DNA of 64,000 nt, from contig CACBKA010000002.1 of NCBI GenBank assembly GCA_902539745.1, positions 79,093 through 143,092 of the forward strand. Direction: 5' to 3'. This document shows positions 42,691 to 56,158 of the stretch, in pieces. The translations under genes were made by a program, and so were the position numbers. The DNA is from an uncultured Pelagibacteraceae bacterium (lineage in GTDB: Bacteria; Pseudomonadota; Alphaproteobacteria; Pelagibacterales; Pelagibacteraceae). How positions within the stretch are numbered: the first letter of the stretch is position 1; each line of letters begins with the position of its first letter. A model generated the notes under the pieces. It was given only the letters and a program-made list of their open reading frames with translations, had not been told where the DNA came from and searched no databases.

Positions 42691-43638
42691 ATGAAACTTA
42701 CAAAAGAGCAAAAACAGGAAATTTTAGACCAACAATCACAAAAAAATATTACTAAACGAGTGACCTCACCAGAGTTAGAAAAAGTTCTTTATGAGGCAAT
42801 GCCCGTGTTAGACCATGGTTTTGTAAGAGTAGTCGATTACATGGGTGATGATACATCAATAGTTCAGTCAGCAAGAGTTTCGTACGGAAAAGGGACTAAA
42901 AAAGTTTCAACAGACAGTGGTTTAATAAAATATTTAATGAGACATAGACACAGCACTCCCTTCGAGATGTGTGAAATAAAATATCATATAAAGCTTCCAA
43001 TATTTATTGCAAGGCAATGGATTAGACACCGAACTGCAAATGTAAATGAATATTCCGCTAGATATTCTATAATGGACAAAGAATTTTATGTGCCAGAAAG
43101 GGAAAATCTTGCCGCTCAATCTACCAATAATAGACAAGGTCGTGGCGAACTCATAAATGGAAAGCAAGCTGACAACATTCTTAAAATTTTAAAGGAGGAT
43201 GCGGAGAGAAATTACAAACATTATGAAGAAATGCTTAATGAGAAATATGATGGAAGTATTATTGATGATAAAAAGCAAGGACTAGCTAGAGAATTGGCTC
43301 GAATGAATCTTACATTAAATTCTTACACTCAATGGTATTGGAAGACAGATCTATTAAATCTTCTAAACTTTTTAGCTTTAAGAGCAGATAGTCATGCACA
43401 ATTTGAAATTAGAGAATATGCTGATGTAATGTTAAACACTGTTAAAAAATGGGTTCCTACAACTTATGATGCTTTTATTGATTATAGAGTTGGAGGTATG
43501 GAGCTTTCTGCTAAAGGAAAAATAGTAATACAAAAAATGATAAAAGGTGAAAAATGCGATATAGAGTCTTCAGGACTTTCTAAAAGAGAGTGGAATGAGT
43601 TAATGGACTCTTTTGGTTTTAAGCAACATCTTGCATAA
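42691..43638 (+). CDS. thyX: Flavin-dependent thymidylate synthase
   Basis: [51 protein letters not shown] contains the ThyX RHR...S motif. Confidence 0.97.
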   Translation: MKLTKEQKQEILDQQSQKNITKRVTSPELEKVLYEAMPVLDHGFVRVVDYMGDDTSIVQSARVSYGKGTKKVSTDSGLIKYLMRHRHSTPFEMCEIKYHIKLPIFIARQWIRHRTANVNEYSARYSIMDKEFYVPERENLAAQSTNNRQGRGELINGKQADNILKILKEDAERNYKHYEEMLNEKYDGSIIDDKKQGLARELARMNLTLNSYTQWYWKTDLLNLLNFLALRADSHAQFEIREYADVMLNTVKKWVPTTYDAFIDYRVGGMELSAKGKIVIQKMIKGEKCDIESSGLSKREWNELMDSFGFKQHLA

Positions 43639-44443
43639 CCTTATCTGCAATCTCTAGAAATACTTTTGAAATTTTATCATCAGGCTCTTTATAAGTTAAT
43701 GGTAACCCTAAATCAGCGGACTCTCTTAATTTTGTGCTTATAGGAATTTTTCCTAAAAAGTTTTTGTTAAATTCTTTTGCGGTCTTTTCAACACCGCCTT
43801 CACCGAATATATTATGTTTTTTCCCATCATCACTTTCAAAAAAACTCATATTATCTACTAATCCAACTATTTTAATCTTAGTTTTGTCAAACATTTGAAT
43901 ACCTCTTTGTACATCCATTAAGGCCAATTCTTGAGGAGTGGAAACAATTATTGCTCCATCAATTTTTACATCCTGGGCAAAAGTAAGCTGAGTGTCACCT
44001 GTTCCAGGAGGCATATCTACCACAAGGTAGTCCAGATCTTTCCATGCTACTTTCTCAGTTAAAGTTTTTATAGCGCTTATAACCATTGGGCCTCTCCAAA
44101 TCATTGGGGTTTTTTCGTCCACTAAAAAACCTAGAGACATGAATTGAGCACCATATTTCTCTAATGGAAAAAGAAACTTTCCGTCAGTTTTAGGTTTATC
44201 ATTTAATCCAATCATTTTTGGTAATGAAGGGCCATGTATGTCGGCATCTAACAATCCAACTTTTTTACCTTTTTTTTGAAGCGCAAATGTTAGGTTTATC
44301 GCAAATGTAGATTTTCCAACCCCACCCTTTGCACTGGAAACCATTATTGTGGATTTTGTTCCCTTTATTGGATTTTTCTTAAAATTTTTTGGCGCAACAT
44401 TTTTTTTAAGCGTATCGCTTAATTTTGCTTTATTTTCGGACAT
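43619..44443 (-). CDS. mrp: Mrp/NBP35 family iron-sulfur carrier ATPase
   Basis: [64 protein letters not shown]. Confidence 0.96.
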   Translation of the reverse strand: MSENKAKLSDTLKKNVAPKNFKKNPIKGTKSTIMVSSAKGGVGKSTFAINLTFALQKKGKKVGLLDADIHGPSLPKMIGLNDKPKTDGKFLFPLEKYGAQFMSLGFLVDEKTPMIWRGPMVISAIKTLTEKVAWKDLDYLVVDMPPGTGDTQLTFAQDVKIDGAIIVSTPQELALMDVQRGIQMFDKTKIKIVGLVDNMSFFESDDGKKHNIFGEGGVEKTAKEFNKNFLGKIPISTKLRESADLGLPLTYKEPDDKISKVFLEIADKVMQDVA

Positions 44444-44497
44444 TATATCGCTTTATCATAACTTGTTTTTATTTAAAAAGTCACTATATAAAGTGAC

Positions 44498-45610
44498 ATG
44501 TCATCAGACGACACTACATTTAAAAGAGAATCTCCGTGGGGTTCACCCCCGGGTGGAGGAAACGATAATAATGGCAACGGTAATGGATCAGGTCAGAGAA
44601 GACAACCTCCCAATATTGACGACTTAATCAGAAAAGCTCAAGGTTCAGTTGGAAGAATATTTCCAGGTGGACGATCAAGTGGTAACAAACCAATTTATAT
44701 TGGTTTAGTTGTTCTGTTAGTTCTTTGGGCATTGAGCGGTCTTTACAGAGTTTTACCAGATGAACAAGGAGTAGTTTTAAGATTTGGACAATTTACAAAG
44801 ACAACTCAACCAGGGTTAAACTACCACATACCATTTCCTATAGAGAGAGTTTTTACACCTAAAGTAACAAAGGTTAATAGAATTGACGTTGGATTTAGAT
44901 CCGCAAGTGATAGTGGAAGATCTTCTGGTATAGGAGATGTTTCAGAGGAAAGTTTAATGTTAACTGGTGATGAAAACATAGTTGATATTGATTACTCAGT
45001 CTTCTGGGTAATAAAAGACGCAGGGAAATTTTTATTTAATATTCAGAGCCCACTAGAAACAGTGAAGGCTGCTTCAGAAACTGCAATGAGGGAAGTAATA
45101 GCTAAAAGTAAAATTCAATCTATCCTTACAGAAGGTAGATCTAAAATTGAGGTAGAAGTGCAAGAAATTACACAAGGGATTTTAGACGAATATGGATCAG
45201 GTATTCAGGTAACTCAGGTTCAAACACAAAAAGCCGATCCACCAGATCAAGTAATTGATGCCTTTAGAGATGTACAGGCTGCAAGAGCTGACAGAGAAAG
45301 ATCTAAAAACGAGGCCGAAGCTTATGCTAACGACGTAATACCAAGAGCACGAGGGGAAGCAGAAAAAATTTTACAACAAGCTGAAGCTTACAAAAAAGAA
45401 GTGGTCGCCAAAGCTGAGGGTGAAGCAAGTAGATTTTTAGCTATTTACAATGAATACACAAAGGCAAAAAAAGTTACTCAAGAGAGAATGTATTTAGAAA
45501 CAATGGAAAAAGTTTTAGCTGATATCGATAAGGTAATCATAGATAAAGAGTCAGGATCAGGAGTAGTACCTTACTTACCTCTTCCAGAAATTAAGAAGAA
45601 AGCGAATTAA
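44498..45610 (+). CDS. hflK: Membrane protease regulatory subunit HflK
   Basis: Gly-rich N-terminus, LWALSGLYRVLPDEQGVVLRFGQFTKTTQPGLNYHIPFPIE, SPHB domain. Confidence 0.96.
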   Translation: MSSDDTTFKRESPWGSPPGGGNDNNGNGNGSGQRRQPPNIDDLIRKAQGSVGRIFPGGRSSGNKPIYIGLVVLLVLWALSGLYRVLPDEQGVVLRFGQFTKTTQPGLNYHIPFPIERVFTPKVTKVNRIDVGFRSASDSGRSSGIGDVSEESLMLTGDENIVDIDYSVFWVIKDAGKFLFNIQSPLETVKAASETAMREVIAKSKIQSILTEGRSKIEVEVQEITQGILDEYGSGIQVTQVQTQKADPPDQVIDAFRDVQAARADRERSKNEAEAYANDVIPRARGEAEKILQQAEAYKKEVVAKAEGEASRFLAIYNEYTKAKKVTQERMYLETMEKVLADIDKVIIDKESGSGVVPYLPLPEIKKKAN

Positions 45611-46476
45611 TGAAAAAATTTTTAATACCACTAATAGTAGTTTTAGCAGTAACTGGCTATCAAAGTCTTTTTATCGTTCAAGAGATTAATCAAGCTATCG
45701 TATTACAGTTTGGTGACCCGAAAAAAATTATCACCAAACCTGGACTAAATTTTAAATTACCTTTTATTCAAAACGTTGCTTATCTTGATAGAAGAGTATT
45801 AAATTTAGACACACCACCAGAAGAAGTTATTGCCGCCGATCAAAAAAGACTTATCGTTGACGCATTTGCGCGTTTTAGAATTGTTGATCCATTAAAATTT
45901 TATATTTCAGTAGGTAACGAGAATGTTGCAAGATCAAGGCTTGCCACAATTATAAATTCAAGAATAAGAGGTGTATTGGGTACCCAAAACCTAGCTACAC
46001 TTTTGTCGATAGATAGATCCAAGCATATGGCAACAATTCAAAATGATGTTAACATAGAAGCCCAAAATTTTGGAATTACAATCGTTGATGTGAGAATTAA
46101 AAGAGCTGACTTACCTCAAGCAAACAGTGAAGCGATTTTTAAAAGAATGCAAACTGAAAGAGAAAGAGAAGCAAAGGAATTTAGAGCACAAGGTGCTGAG
46201 ATGGCAGCAAAAATTACTTCAACAGCTGATAAAGAAGTAACCGTAATCTTAGCGACAGCAAACAAACAATCCGAGATTATGAAAGGTGAGGGTGACGGTG
46301 CAAGAAATAGAATTTTCGCAAACGCATTCGGCCGTGACCCTGAGTTCTTTGGATTTTACAGAGCAATGCAATCCTATGAAAAAGCATTGATTGGTGGAGA
46401 TACTTCGCTAATCCTATCACCTGATAGTGATTTCTTTAAATTCTTCGGTAAAGCAGGAGTTTCAAAAAAACAATAA
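45610..46476 (+). CDS. hflC: Membrane protease regulatory subunit HflC
   Basis: SLFIVQEINQAIVLQFGDPKKIITKPGLNFKLPFIQNVAYLDRRVLNLD; hflK-hflC adjacency. Confidence 0.96.
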   Translation: MKKFLIPLIVVLAVTGYQSLFIVQEINQAIVLQFGDPKKIITKPGLNFKLPFIQNVAYLDRRVLNLDTPPEEVIAADQKRLIVDAFARFRIVDPLKFYISVGNENVARSRLATIINSRIRGVLGTQNLATLLSIDRSKHMATIQNDVNIEAQNFGITIVDVRIKRADLPQANSEAIFKRMQTEREREAKEFRAQGAEMAAKITSTADKEVTVILATANKQSEIMKGEGDGARNRIFANAFGRDPEFFGFYRAMQSYEKALIGGDTSLILSPDSDFFKFFGKAGVSKKQ

Positions 46477-46483
46477 TCAAGGC

Positions 46484-46669
46484 GTGAAGGAATTCATTAT
46501 TGCCATTGGTTTAATACTATTCATCGAGGGGCTGATATGCGCCTTGTTTCCGTCAAAAATCAAGAATATGACTAAATTAATTGAGGCCATGCCAGCTAAT
46601 AATTTAAGAATTCTAGGAGTAGTATTTACGATAATTGGATTTATAATTATTTGGTATATTAAAAGATAA
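46484..46669 (+). CDS. DUF2065-like small membrane protein
   Basis: VKEFIIAIGLILFIEGLICALFPSKIKNMTKLIEAMPANNLRILGVVFTIIGFIIIWYIKR; GTG start favoured over the track ORF that overlaps hflC. Confidence 0.75.
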   Translation: MKEFIIAIGLILFIEGLICALFPSKIKNMTKLIEAMPANNLRILGVVFTIIGFIIIWYIKR

Positions 46670-47757
46670 TGAAATTTTTAAAACAAATCACAACTAAAGT
46701 TTTTTTATTAATTTTTTTTATAAATACCAATCTTTGGTCAAAAGCAGCTCCAGAGTCGTTTGCAGATCTTGCTGAAGAATTAATGCCATCTGTTGTAAAC
46801 ATTTCAACAACTCAAACTATTAAAACACAAGCAAATCCATTTCCATTTCAATTTCCTCCTGGCTCACCATTTGGAGAAATGTTTAAAGAATTTGATAGAC
46901 CAACTGAAAGAAAAGCTACATCGTTAGGATCAGGATTTGTTATTAAAAAAAATGGAACAGTAATTACAAACAATCACGTCATTGCCAATGCTGAGGATAT
47001 AATTGTTAGGATAAATAATAAAGAGTACAAAGCCAAAGTTATTGGTGCTGACCCTTACTCAGACTTAGCTGTTTTAAAAATTGATACGAAAGAAACTTTT
47101 AATATTGTAGAGTTTGGGAACTCAGACAAAGCAAGAGTTGGTGACTGGGTCATGGCAATAGGAAATCCATTTGGCTTGGGAGGTACTGTTACATCAGGAA
47201 TTATTTCAGCAAGAAACCGTGACATAAACTTAACTCGTTACGATGATTTTATCCAAACGGATGCATCTATTAACCAAGGAAATTCCGGTGGACCGCTTTT
47301 TGATATGAATGGAAATGTAATTGGAATTAATACAGCAATCATAAGTCCCTCAGGAGCAAGTAGTGGAATAGGTTTTGCAATACCTTCGAATTATGCTTCA
47401 ACAATAATTGATCAACTAATTGAGTTTGGAGAAACTAAAAGAGGATGGCTTGGTGTAAGAATTCAAGAAGTTACAAAAGAGATAGCATCAGTTGCAGGTT
47501 TAAAAGAACCCAAAGGCGCTTTTATAGGTGGAGTATCTGAAGGCGGCCCAGCAGATAAAGGTGGAATTAAATCGGGAGATATTATTTTAGAATTTGACGG
47601 AGAAAAAATTAAAACAATGAGAAACCTTCCAAGAGTAGTTGCCAATACCAAACCCAATAAAAGAGTAAACGTAAAAATTTGGAGAGAAAAAAAGCTGATA
47701 TCAAAAAAATTTACATTAGGTAGAATGGAGTCAGCAGAAGAATTTAAAGACAAATAG
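46669..47757 (+). CDS. degP: DegP/HtrA-family periplasmic serine protease
   Basis: LGSGFVIKKNGTVITNNHVI, DPYSDLAVLKI, QTDASINQGNSGGPLFDMNG; C-terminal PDZ. Confidence 0.93.
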   Translation: MKFLKQITTKVFLLIFFINTNLWSKAAPESFADLAEELMPSVVNISTTQTIKTQANPFPFQFPPGSPFGEMFKEFDRPTERKATSLGSGFVIKKNGTVITNNHVIANAEDIIVRINNKEYKAKVIGADPYSDLAVLKIDTKETFNIVEFGNSDKARVGDWVMAIGNPFGLGGTVTSGIISARNRDINLTRYDDFIQTDASINQGNSGGPLFDMNGNVIGINTAIISPSGASSGIGFAIPSNYASTIIDQLIEFGETKRGWLGVRIQEVTKEIASVAGLKEPKGAFIGGVSEGGPADKGGIKSGDIILEFDGEKIKTMRNLPRVVANTKPNKRVNVKIWREKKLISKKFTLGRMESAEEFKDK

Positions 47758-47758
47758 A

Positions 47759-48682
47759 TTGCCTAAAAAAATTAATAAAAAAATAGTACTTTTATTTGGT
47801 CCTACAGCATCTGGAAAATCGAGACTAGCGATTGATATAGCAAAAAAATATAATGGAGAGATCTTAAATGCGGATAGCATGCAGGTATATAAAGAAATTA
47901 AAATACTTTCTGCGCGACCAGATAAAAGCGAAATTAAACATCATTTTTACGGTTTCATATCAGCAAAGAATACTTTTTCAGTTGGCAAATGGTACGAGTT
48001 AGTAGCAAAAAAAATAAAAGAGATACAAAAAAAAAATAAAACTCCCATTGTAGTTGGTGGTACCGGACTTTACTTTAGAGTATTAATTGAAGGTCTAGTT
48101 ACAATACCAAAAGTAAAAAAATTAGATTATTCTCATTTAAATCCTATTGGAAGATGGATGATGGGAAATCATTATCATAAAAAAAACCCAACAATTTTTG
48201 AGGGCATAAATAGAAATGATATTCAACGCGTTTCAAGAGCTATTTCAGTTTACGAAGGAACAGGTTTAACTCTAAAAGAATGGCAAAATAAAGAGAATAA
48301 AAAATACTTTAATTCATCTGACTTTATTAAACTATGTCTGTTACCTCCAAAAGACGATTTAGAAAAAAAAATAAATAGTAGATTTATCCAAATGTTAAAA
48401 AAAGGCGCCATAGATGAAGTAAGAAAATATAATAAAAAATTTTACGTTCCTGCCTCTCATATTTCTGCTAACTCGATAATAGGTGTTTATGAAATTGGTT
48501 TATATTTGCAAAAATCTATTACTCTTAAAAATCTAAAAGATAGAGTTTTAATCAGAACTCGACAATATGCTAAAAGGCAATATACCTGGCAAAGAGGCCA
48601 GATGCAGGATTGGAAGCAGTTCACTGATACCAATTATCTTGATTTAAGAAAAAAAATTCTAAGTTATTTATCTAAAACTTGA
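47759..48682 (+). CDS. miaA: tRNA dimethylallyltransferase
   Basis: VLLFGPTASGKSRLAIDIAKKYNGEILNADSMQVYKEIKILSARP, VGGTGLYFRVLIEG, RTRQYAKRQYTWQRGQ. TTG start. Confidence 0.96.
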   Translation: MPKKINKKIVLLFGPTASGKSRLAIDIAKKYNGEILNADSMQVYKEIKILSARPDKSEIKHHFYGFISAKNTFSVGKWYELVAKKIKEIQKKNKTPIVVGGTGLYFRVLIEGLVTIPKVKKLDYSHLNPIGRWMMGNHYHKKNPTIFEGINRNDIQRVSRAISVYEGTGLTLKEWQNKENKKYFNSSDFIKLCLLPPKDDLEKKINSRFIQMLKKGAIDEVRKYNKKFYVPASHISANSIIGVYEIGLYLQKSITLKNLKDRVLIRTRQYAKRQYTWQRGQMQDWKQFTDTNYLDLRKKILSYLSKT

Positions 48683-48712
48683 CCCAAAATTTTCCTAAGA
48701 TAGATTATATTT

Positions 48713-50485
48713 ATGGGAAAATTAATATCAGGCGCTGAAATAGTTTTTAAAGTTTTAGAGCATCACAAAGTTGAACATATATTTGGATATCCAGGAGGAG
48801 CGGTCCTACCAATTTATGATGAGCTTAAAAACCATAAAACAATTAAACATATTTTAGCACGTCATGAACAGGGTGCAGGCCATGCAGCAGAAGGATATGC
48901 ACGATCATCAGGAAAGCCTGGAGTTCTATTAGTTACTTCTGGACCTGGAGCAACTAACGCTGTAACCGCTCTTACAGATGCTTACATGGACTCAGTCCCA
49001 TTAGTTTGTATCAGTGGTCAAGTTCCAACTCACTTGATTGGAACAGATGCATTTCAAGAATGTGACACAACTGGAATTACGCGACCTTGCACAAAACATA
49101 ATTGGTTAGTTAAAGATGTAAATGATTTGGCCAAAGTAATGGATTTAGCATTTGAAGTTGCAACAACCGGTAGACCTGGACCAGTCTTAGTCGACATACC
49201 AAAAGATATTCAATTTAAAAAAACAAATTTTGTTTTAAAAAGTTCAAGTAAGAAAAAACTAAATGGAAAATCTAAACCAAATGGAAAAATAAGCTCTAGT
49301 GATTTAGACAAAGTTATAAATTTGATGAAGAGGTCATCAAAACCAATTTTTTATACTGGAGGAGGTGTAATTAATTCAGGTCCTGAGGCAAGCAAATCAT
49401 TAAGAGAACTTGTTTCAATAACTGGTTTCCCAATAACCTCTACCTTACAAGGTCTCGGCGCTTACCCTGGAGACGATCCTTTATTTTTAGGAATGCTGGG
49501 AATGCACGGAACATATGAGGCAAACAATTCCATGTATAGCTGTGACCTGATGATAAATATCGGTGCGAGGTTCGATGATAGAATAACGGGAAAAGTGGAT
49601 GAGTTTTCGCCTAAATCAAAAAAGATTCATATAGATATTGATCCATCATCTATTGGTAAAAACATTAAAGTAGATTTAGCTGTTATCAGTGATGTTGGCA
49701 GTTTTTTAAAAGCCTTAAATAAAAGAATAAAAGAAAAACATAAAGATTTTTTAAACTCCAATAAACAAAATATATCTAAATGGTGGAAGGATATAGATAA
49801 GTGGAGACAAAAAAAATCTTTAAGCTTCAAAAACAGCAAAGAAGTAATAAAACCACAGTATGCAGTGCAAAGACTTTATGAGTTATCAAAAAATCAAGAT
49901 ACCTACATCACGACTGAAGTAGGTCAGCATCAAATGTGGGCTGCTCAACATTATAAATTCAATAAACCAAACAGATGGATGACTTCAGGCGGACTTGGAA
50001 CAATGGGATACGGTTTGCCAGCAGCAGTAGGAGTTCAAATTGCTCACCCAGATAAATTAGTTATCGATATTGCTGGAGAAGCATCTGTTTTGATGACAAT
50101 GCAAGAAATGTCCACAGCTGTACAATACAAATTACCCATAAAAATATTTATCTTAAACAATCAGTACATGGGAATGGTTAGACAGTGGCAAGAACTTTTA
50201 CATGAAAAAAATTATTCTGAAAGTTACACTGCAGCTTTACCAGATTTTGTTAAATTAGCAGAGGCATATGGTTGTGTTGGAATACAAGCAACAAAACCAG
50301 ATGAATTAGATGAAAAAATAAACGAAATGATAAATACAAAAGAGCCAGTTATATTTGACTGTAGAGTTGATCCAGCTGAGAATTGTTTTCCAATGATACC
50401 ATCTGGAAAACCTCACAATCAAATGTTACTTGGTCCTGAAGATGAAAAAGAAGAAGTATCAGATGAAGGTAAGACATTAGTATAA
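48713..50485 (+). CDS. ilvB: Acetolactate synthase large subunit
   Basis: VEHIFGYPGGAVLPIYDEL, ARHEQGAGHAAEGYARSSGKPGVLLVTSGPGATN, TTEVGQHQMWAAQHY, FILNNQYMGMVRQWQEL. Confidence 0.97.
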   Translation: MGKLISGAEIVFKVLEHHKVEHIFGYPGGAVLPIYDELKNHKTIKHILARHEQGAGHAAEGYARSSGKPGVLLVTSGPGATNAVTALTDAYMDSVPLVCISGQVPTHLIGTDAFQECDTTGITRPCTKHNWLVKDVNDLAKVMDLAFEVATTGRPGPVLVDIPKDIQFKKTNFVLKSSSKKKLNGKSKPNGKISSSDLDKVINLMKRSSKPIFYTGGGVINSGPEASKSLRELVSITGFPITSTLQGLGAYPGDDPLFLGMLGMHGTYEANNSMYSCDLMINIGARFDDRITGKVDEFSPKSKKIHIDIDPSSIGKNIKVDLAVISDVGSFLKALNKRIKEKHKDFLNSNKQNISKWWKDIDKWRQKKSLSFKNSKEVIKPQYAVQRLYELSKNQDTYITTEVGQHQMWAAQHYKFNKPNRWMTSGGLGTMGYGLPAAVGVQIAHPDKLVIDIAGEASVLMTMQEMSTAVQYKLPIKIFILNNQYMGMVRQWQELLHEKNYSESYTAALPDFVKLAEAYGCVGIQATKPDELDEKINEMINTKEPVIFDCRVDPAENCFPMIPSGKPHNQMLLGPEDEKEEVSDEGKTLV

Positions 50486-51034
50486 TGGTGAAATCAAAAT
50501 CAGCATATAGCGAACCTGGAAAACTTGGAAAATCCGAACACCATATTATTGTAGTATGGGTTGATAATGAGGCTGGAGTTTTAGCAAGAGTCGTTGGTCT
50601 ATTTTCTGGAAGGGGTTACAATATAGAATCTTTAGCAGTTGCAGAAGTAGATAAAAAAAAACATATATCTAGAATAACCATTGTTACTTCTGGTACCCCC
50701 ATCAGTTATTGAGCAAATTAAACTTCAACTAAAAAAACTGATACCTGTTCATAAAGTTGCTGATTTTAAAAGAAACGATCCTAATATTTTGTTCAAAGAG
50801 TTAGCCTTATTCAAGGTTGTTTCATCTAAGAAAAATAGGGAGAAAGCACAAAAAGTATGCAAAAAATATAATTCTTTCATATTAGATAAATCAAAAAACT
50901 CTTTTGTTATTCAAGTAACTGCTTTAAGAAGAGAGATTGATAAACTAATCGAGACACTTAGCCCGCTTGGATTAGTTAGCACGTCAAGAACAGGTGCTGT
51001 TGCAATGACAAGGGGTGCTGAAATATTTAAATAA
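50485..51034 (+). CDS. ilvN: Acetolactate synthase small subunit, apparently split by a +1 frameshift near 50696-50700
   Basis: ORF 50485-50712 (HHIIVVWVDNEAGVLARVVGLFSGRGYNIESLAVAEVD...ITIVTSG) continues in another frame as TPSVIEQIKLQLKKLIPVHKVADF...; ACT domain split at ACCCCC. Confidence 0.9.
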
Positions 51035-52069
<1,035 letters not shown>

Positions 52070-52163
52070 GCCAATCTAGTTCGTAATTTTTTAATTTTTT
52101 TTAATAATTATTTTGCAAATTAACGCATAAATTGTATTATGCATGACACCAAAATAAAGAAAA

Positions 52164-54765
<2,602 letters not shown>

Positions 54766-54783
54766 GATTATCGAATTTAAAGT

Positions 54784-55641
54784 ATGTCTACAAGCCGAGA
54801 TGATTTTGGTATAGTTATTCGTTCGGCTCTTTTACAAAGAGGAGCAAAACAAAAGTTTTCTTTATTTGTTTTAATTTTACTTTCTTTATTTATCTTTATT
54901 TTAGATAATTCAAATCTAAAGCCTATAAAAATTTTACGCAGTCTTATTAACGACGGTGTGTATAGAATATCTGCTGTTTCATCTTCTCCTATTAAATTTT
55001 CAGGCGCATCAAAAGACTTTTTTGTAAAACACATTTTTACTTACCAGGAGAATGAAAGATTAAGAAAAGAATTAGAGGATTTAAAAAGCAAAGACTTTCA
55101 AGCCTCTTTCTTAGAGGTTGAAAATAACAAGTTACAGGATGTTTTAGAGTTGGAAAAAAAATCCCCTTATTCTGTTGTTAATGCAAAAGTAATTCTTGAT
55201 AAAAATAGTCCTTATTTAAACTCTGTTATAATAAATAAAGGTAGCAACTCAGGAATAAAATTAGGTATGCCAGTTCTTAACGAAGGTTATCTTGCTGGTA
55301 GAATTGTAGAAGTAAATTTTGTGTCCTCAAGGATTTTACTTCTTAATGATCTTAACAGTAGGATACCAGTAACAATTTCTCCATCGGGTACACAAGCTAT
55401 ATTATCAGGAATTGGCAAAAAAGAACCAAGCTTAGAATACTTACCAGATAATTTTATGTTAGGCGAAAAAGAAAGTTTGGTTTTTACTTCTGGAAAAGAT
55501 GGTGTTCTTTTTCCAGGTATTGCTGTAGGCAAAGTAGTTATTGATGACAACAAGAAACTAGTAAATCTCTTTGCAGATCCTGATCAAATTAACTTTGTAA
55601 GCGTTGCTTTAAATCAGCAAGAAGATAGCGGAGCAAGATAA
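54784..55641 (+). CDS. mreC: Rod shape-determining protein MreC
   Basis: N-terminal TM, coiled coil, VVNAKVILDKNSPYLNSVIINKGSNSGIKLGMPVLNEGYLAGRIVEV; follows mreB. Confidence 0.95.
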   Translation: MSTSRDDFGIVIRSALLQRGAKQKFSLFVLILLSLFIFILDNSNLKPIKILRSLINDGVYRISAVSSSPIKFSGASKDFFVKHIFTYQENERLRKELEDLKSKDFQASFLEVENNKLQDVLELEKKSPYSVVNAKVILDKNSPYLNSVIINKGSNSGIKLGMPVLNEGYLAGRIVEVNFVSSRILLLNDLNSRIPVTISPSGTQAILSGIGKKEPSLEYLPDNFMLGEKESLVFTSGKDGVLFPGIAVGKVVIDDNKKLVNLFADPDQINFVSVALNQQEDSGAR

Positions 55642-55642
55642 A

Positions 55643-56158
55643 ATGGCACTTGTACTATCAAAATTTAAAGACTCATTATTTAGGCTTGGTCCTCTAATTC
55701 TATTAATTTATGTTTGTATTTCGGAATTTCATACTCAATTTTATTATTGGGGAATATTTTCTTTCAATTTACAATTCATAGTAATTTATTATTGGATTTT
55801 GAGAGATCCAGATATTTTAGGTTATGGTTTTGTCTTTATATGTGGATTTATAAATGACGTAGTGCTTAGTTTGCCTCTTGGCACAAGTGCCTTGTCTTAT
55901 TTATTTGTTTCACTAGTTGCTGCATATGTAAGAAATGCAACTGTCAGAACTTCTTTATTCACTGACTGGTTTACATTTGTTGTTGCAGTATTTATTGGTA
56001 ATTTTATTTATTTTTTTTTAATGAATAGATTTGCTGATGCAGGAATTGAATACGCATCATTATTTTATAATTCGCTTTTTACTTTTATCTTGTATCCTTT
56101 ATTTTGGTCAATCTTTGAGGTTTATAAAAAAATGACTTTCGCGAGGAGAAATGATTAG
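55643..56158 (+). CDS. mreD: Rod shape-determining protein MreD-like
   Basis: Small multi-pass membrane protein (GYGFVFICGFINDVVLSLPLGTSALSYLFVSLVAAYVR) between mreC and mrdA. Confidence 0.85.
   Translation: MALVLSKFKDSLFRLGPLILLIYVCISEFHTQFYYWGIFSFNLQFIVIYYWILRDPDILGYGFVFICGFINDVVLSLPLGTSALSYLFVSLVAAYVRNATVRTSLFTDWFTFVVAVFIGNFIYFFLMNRFADAGIEYASLFYNSLFTFILYPLFWSIFEVYKKMTFARRND

Noticed and set aside
42564-42755. 63-aa plus-strand ORF (MVEVVGTAPTSAMF…)
   Set aside because: Antisense of the tmRNA acceptor piece and overlaps the thyX start; not coding.
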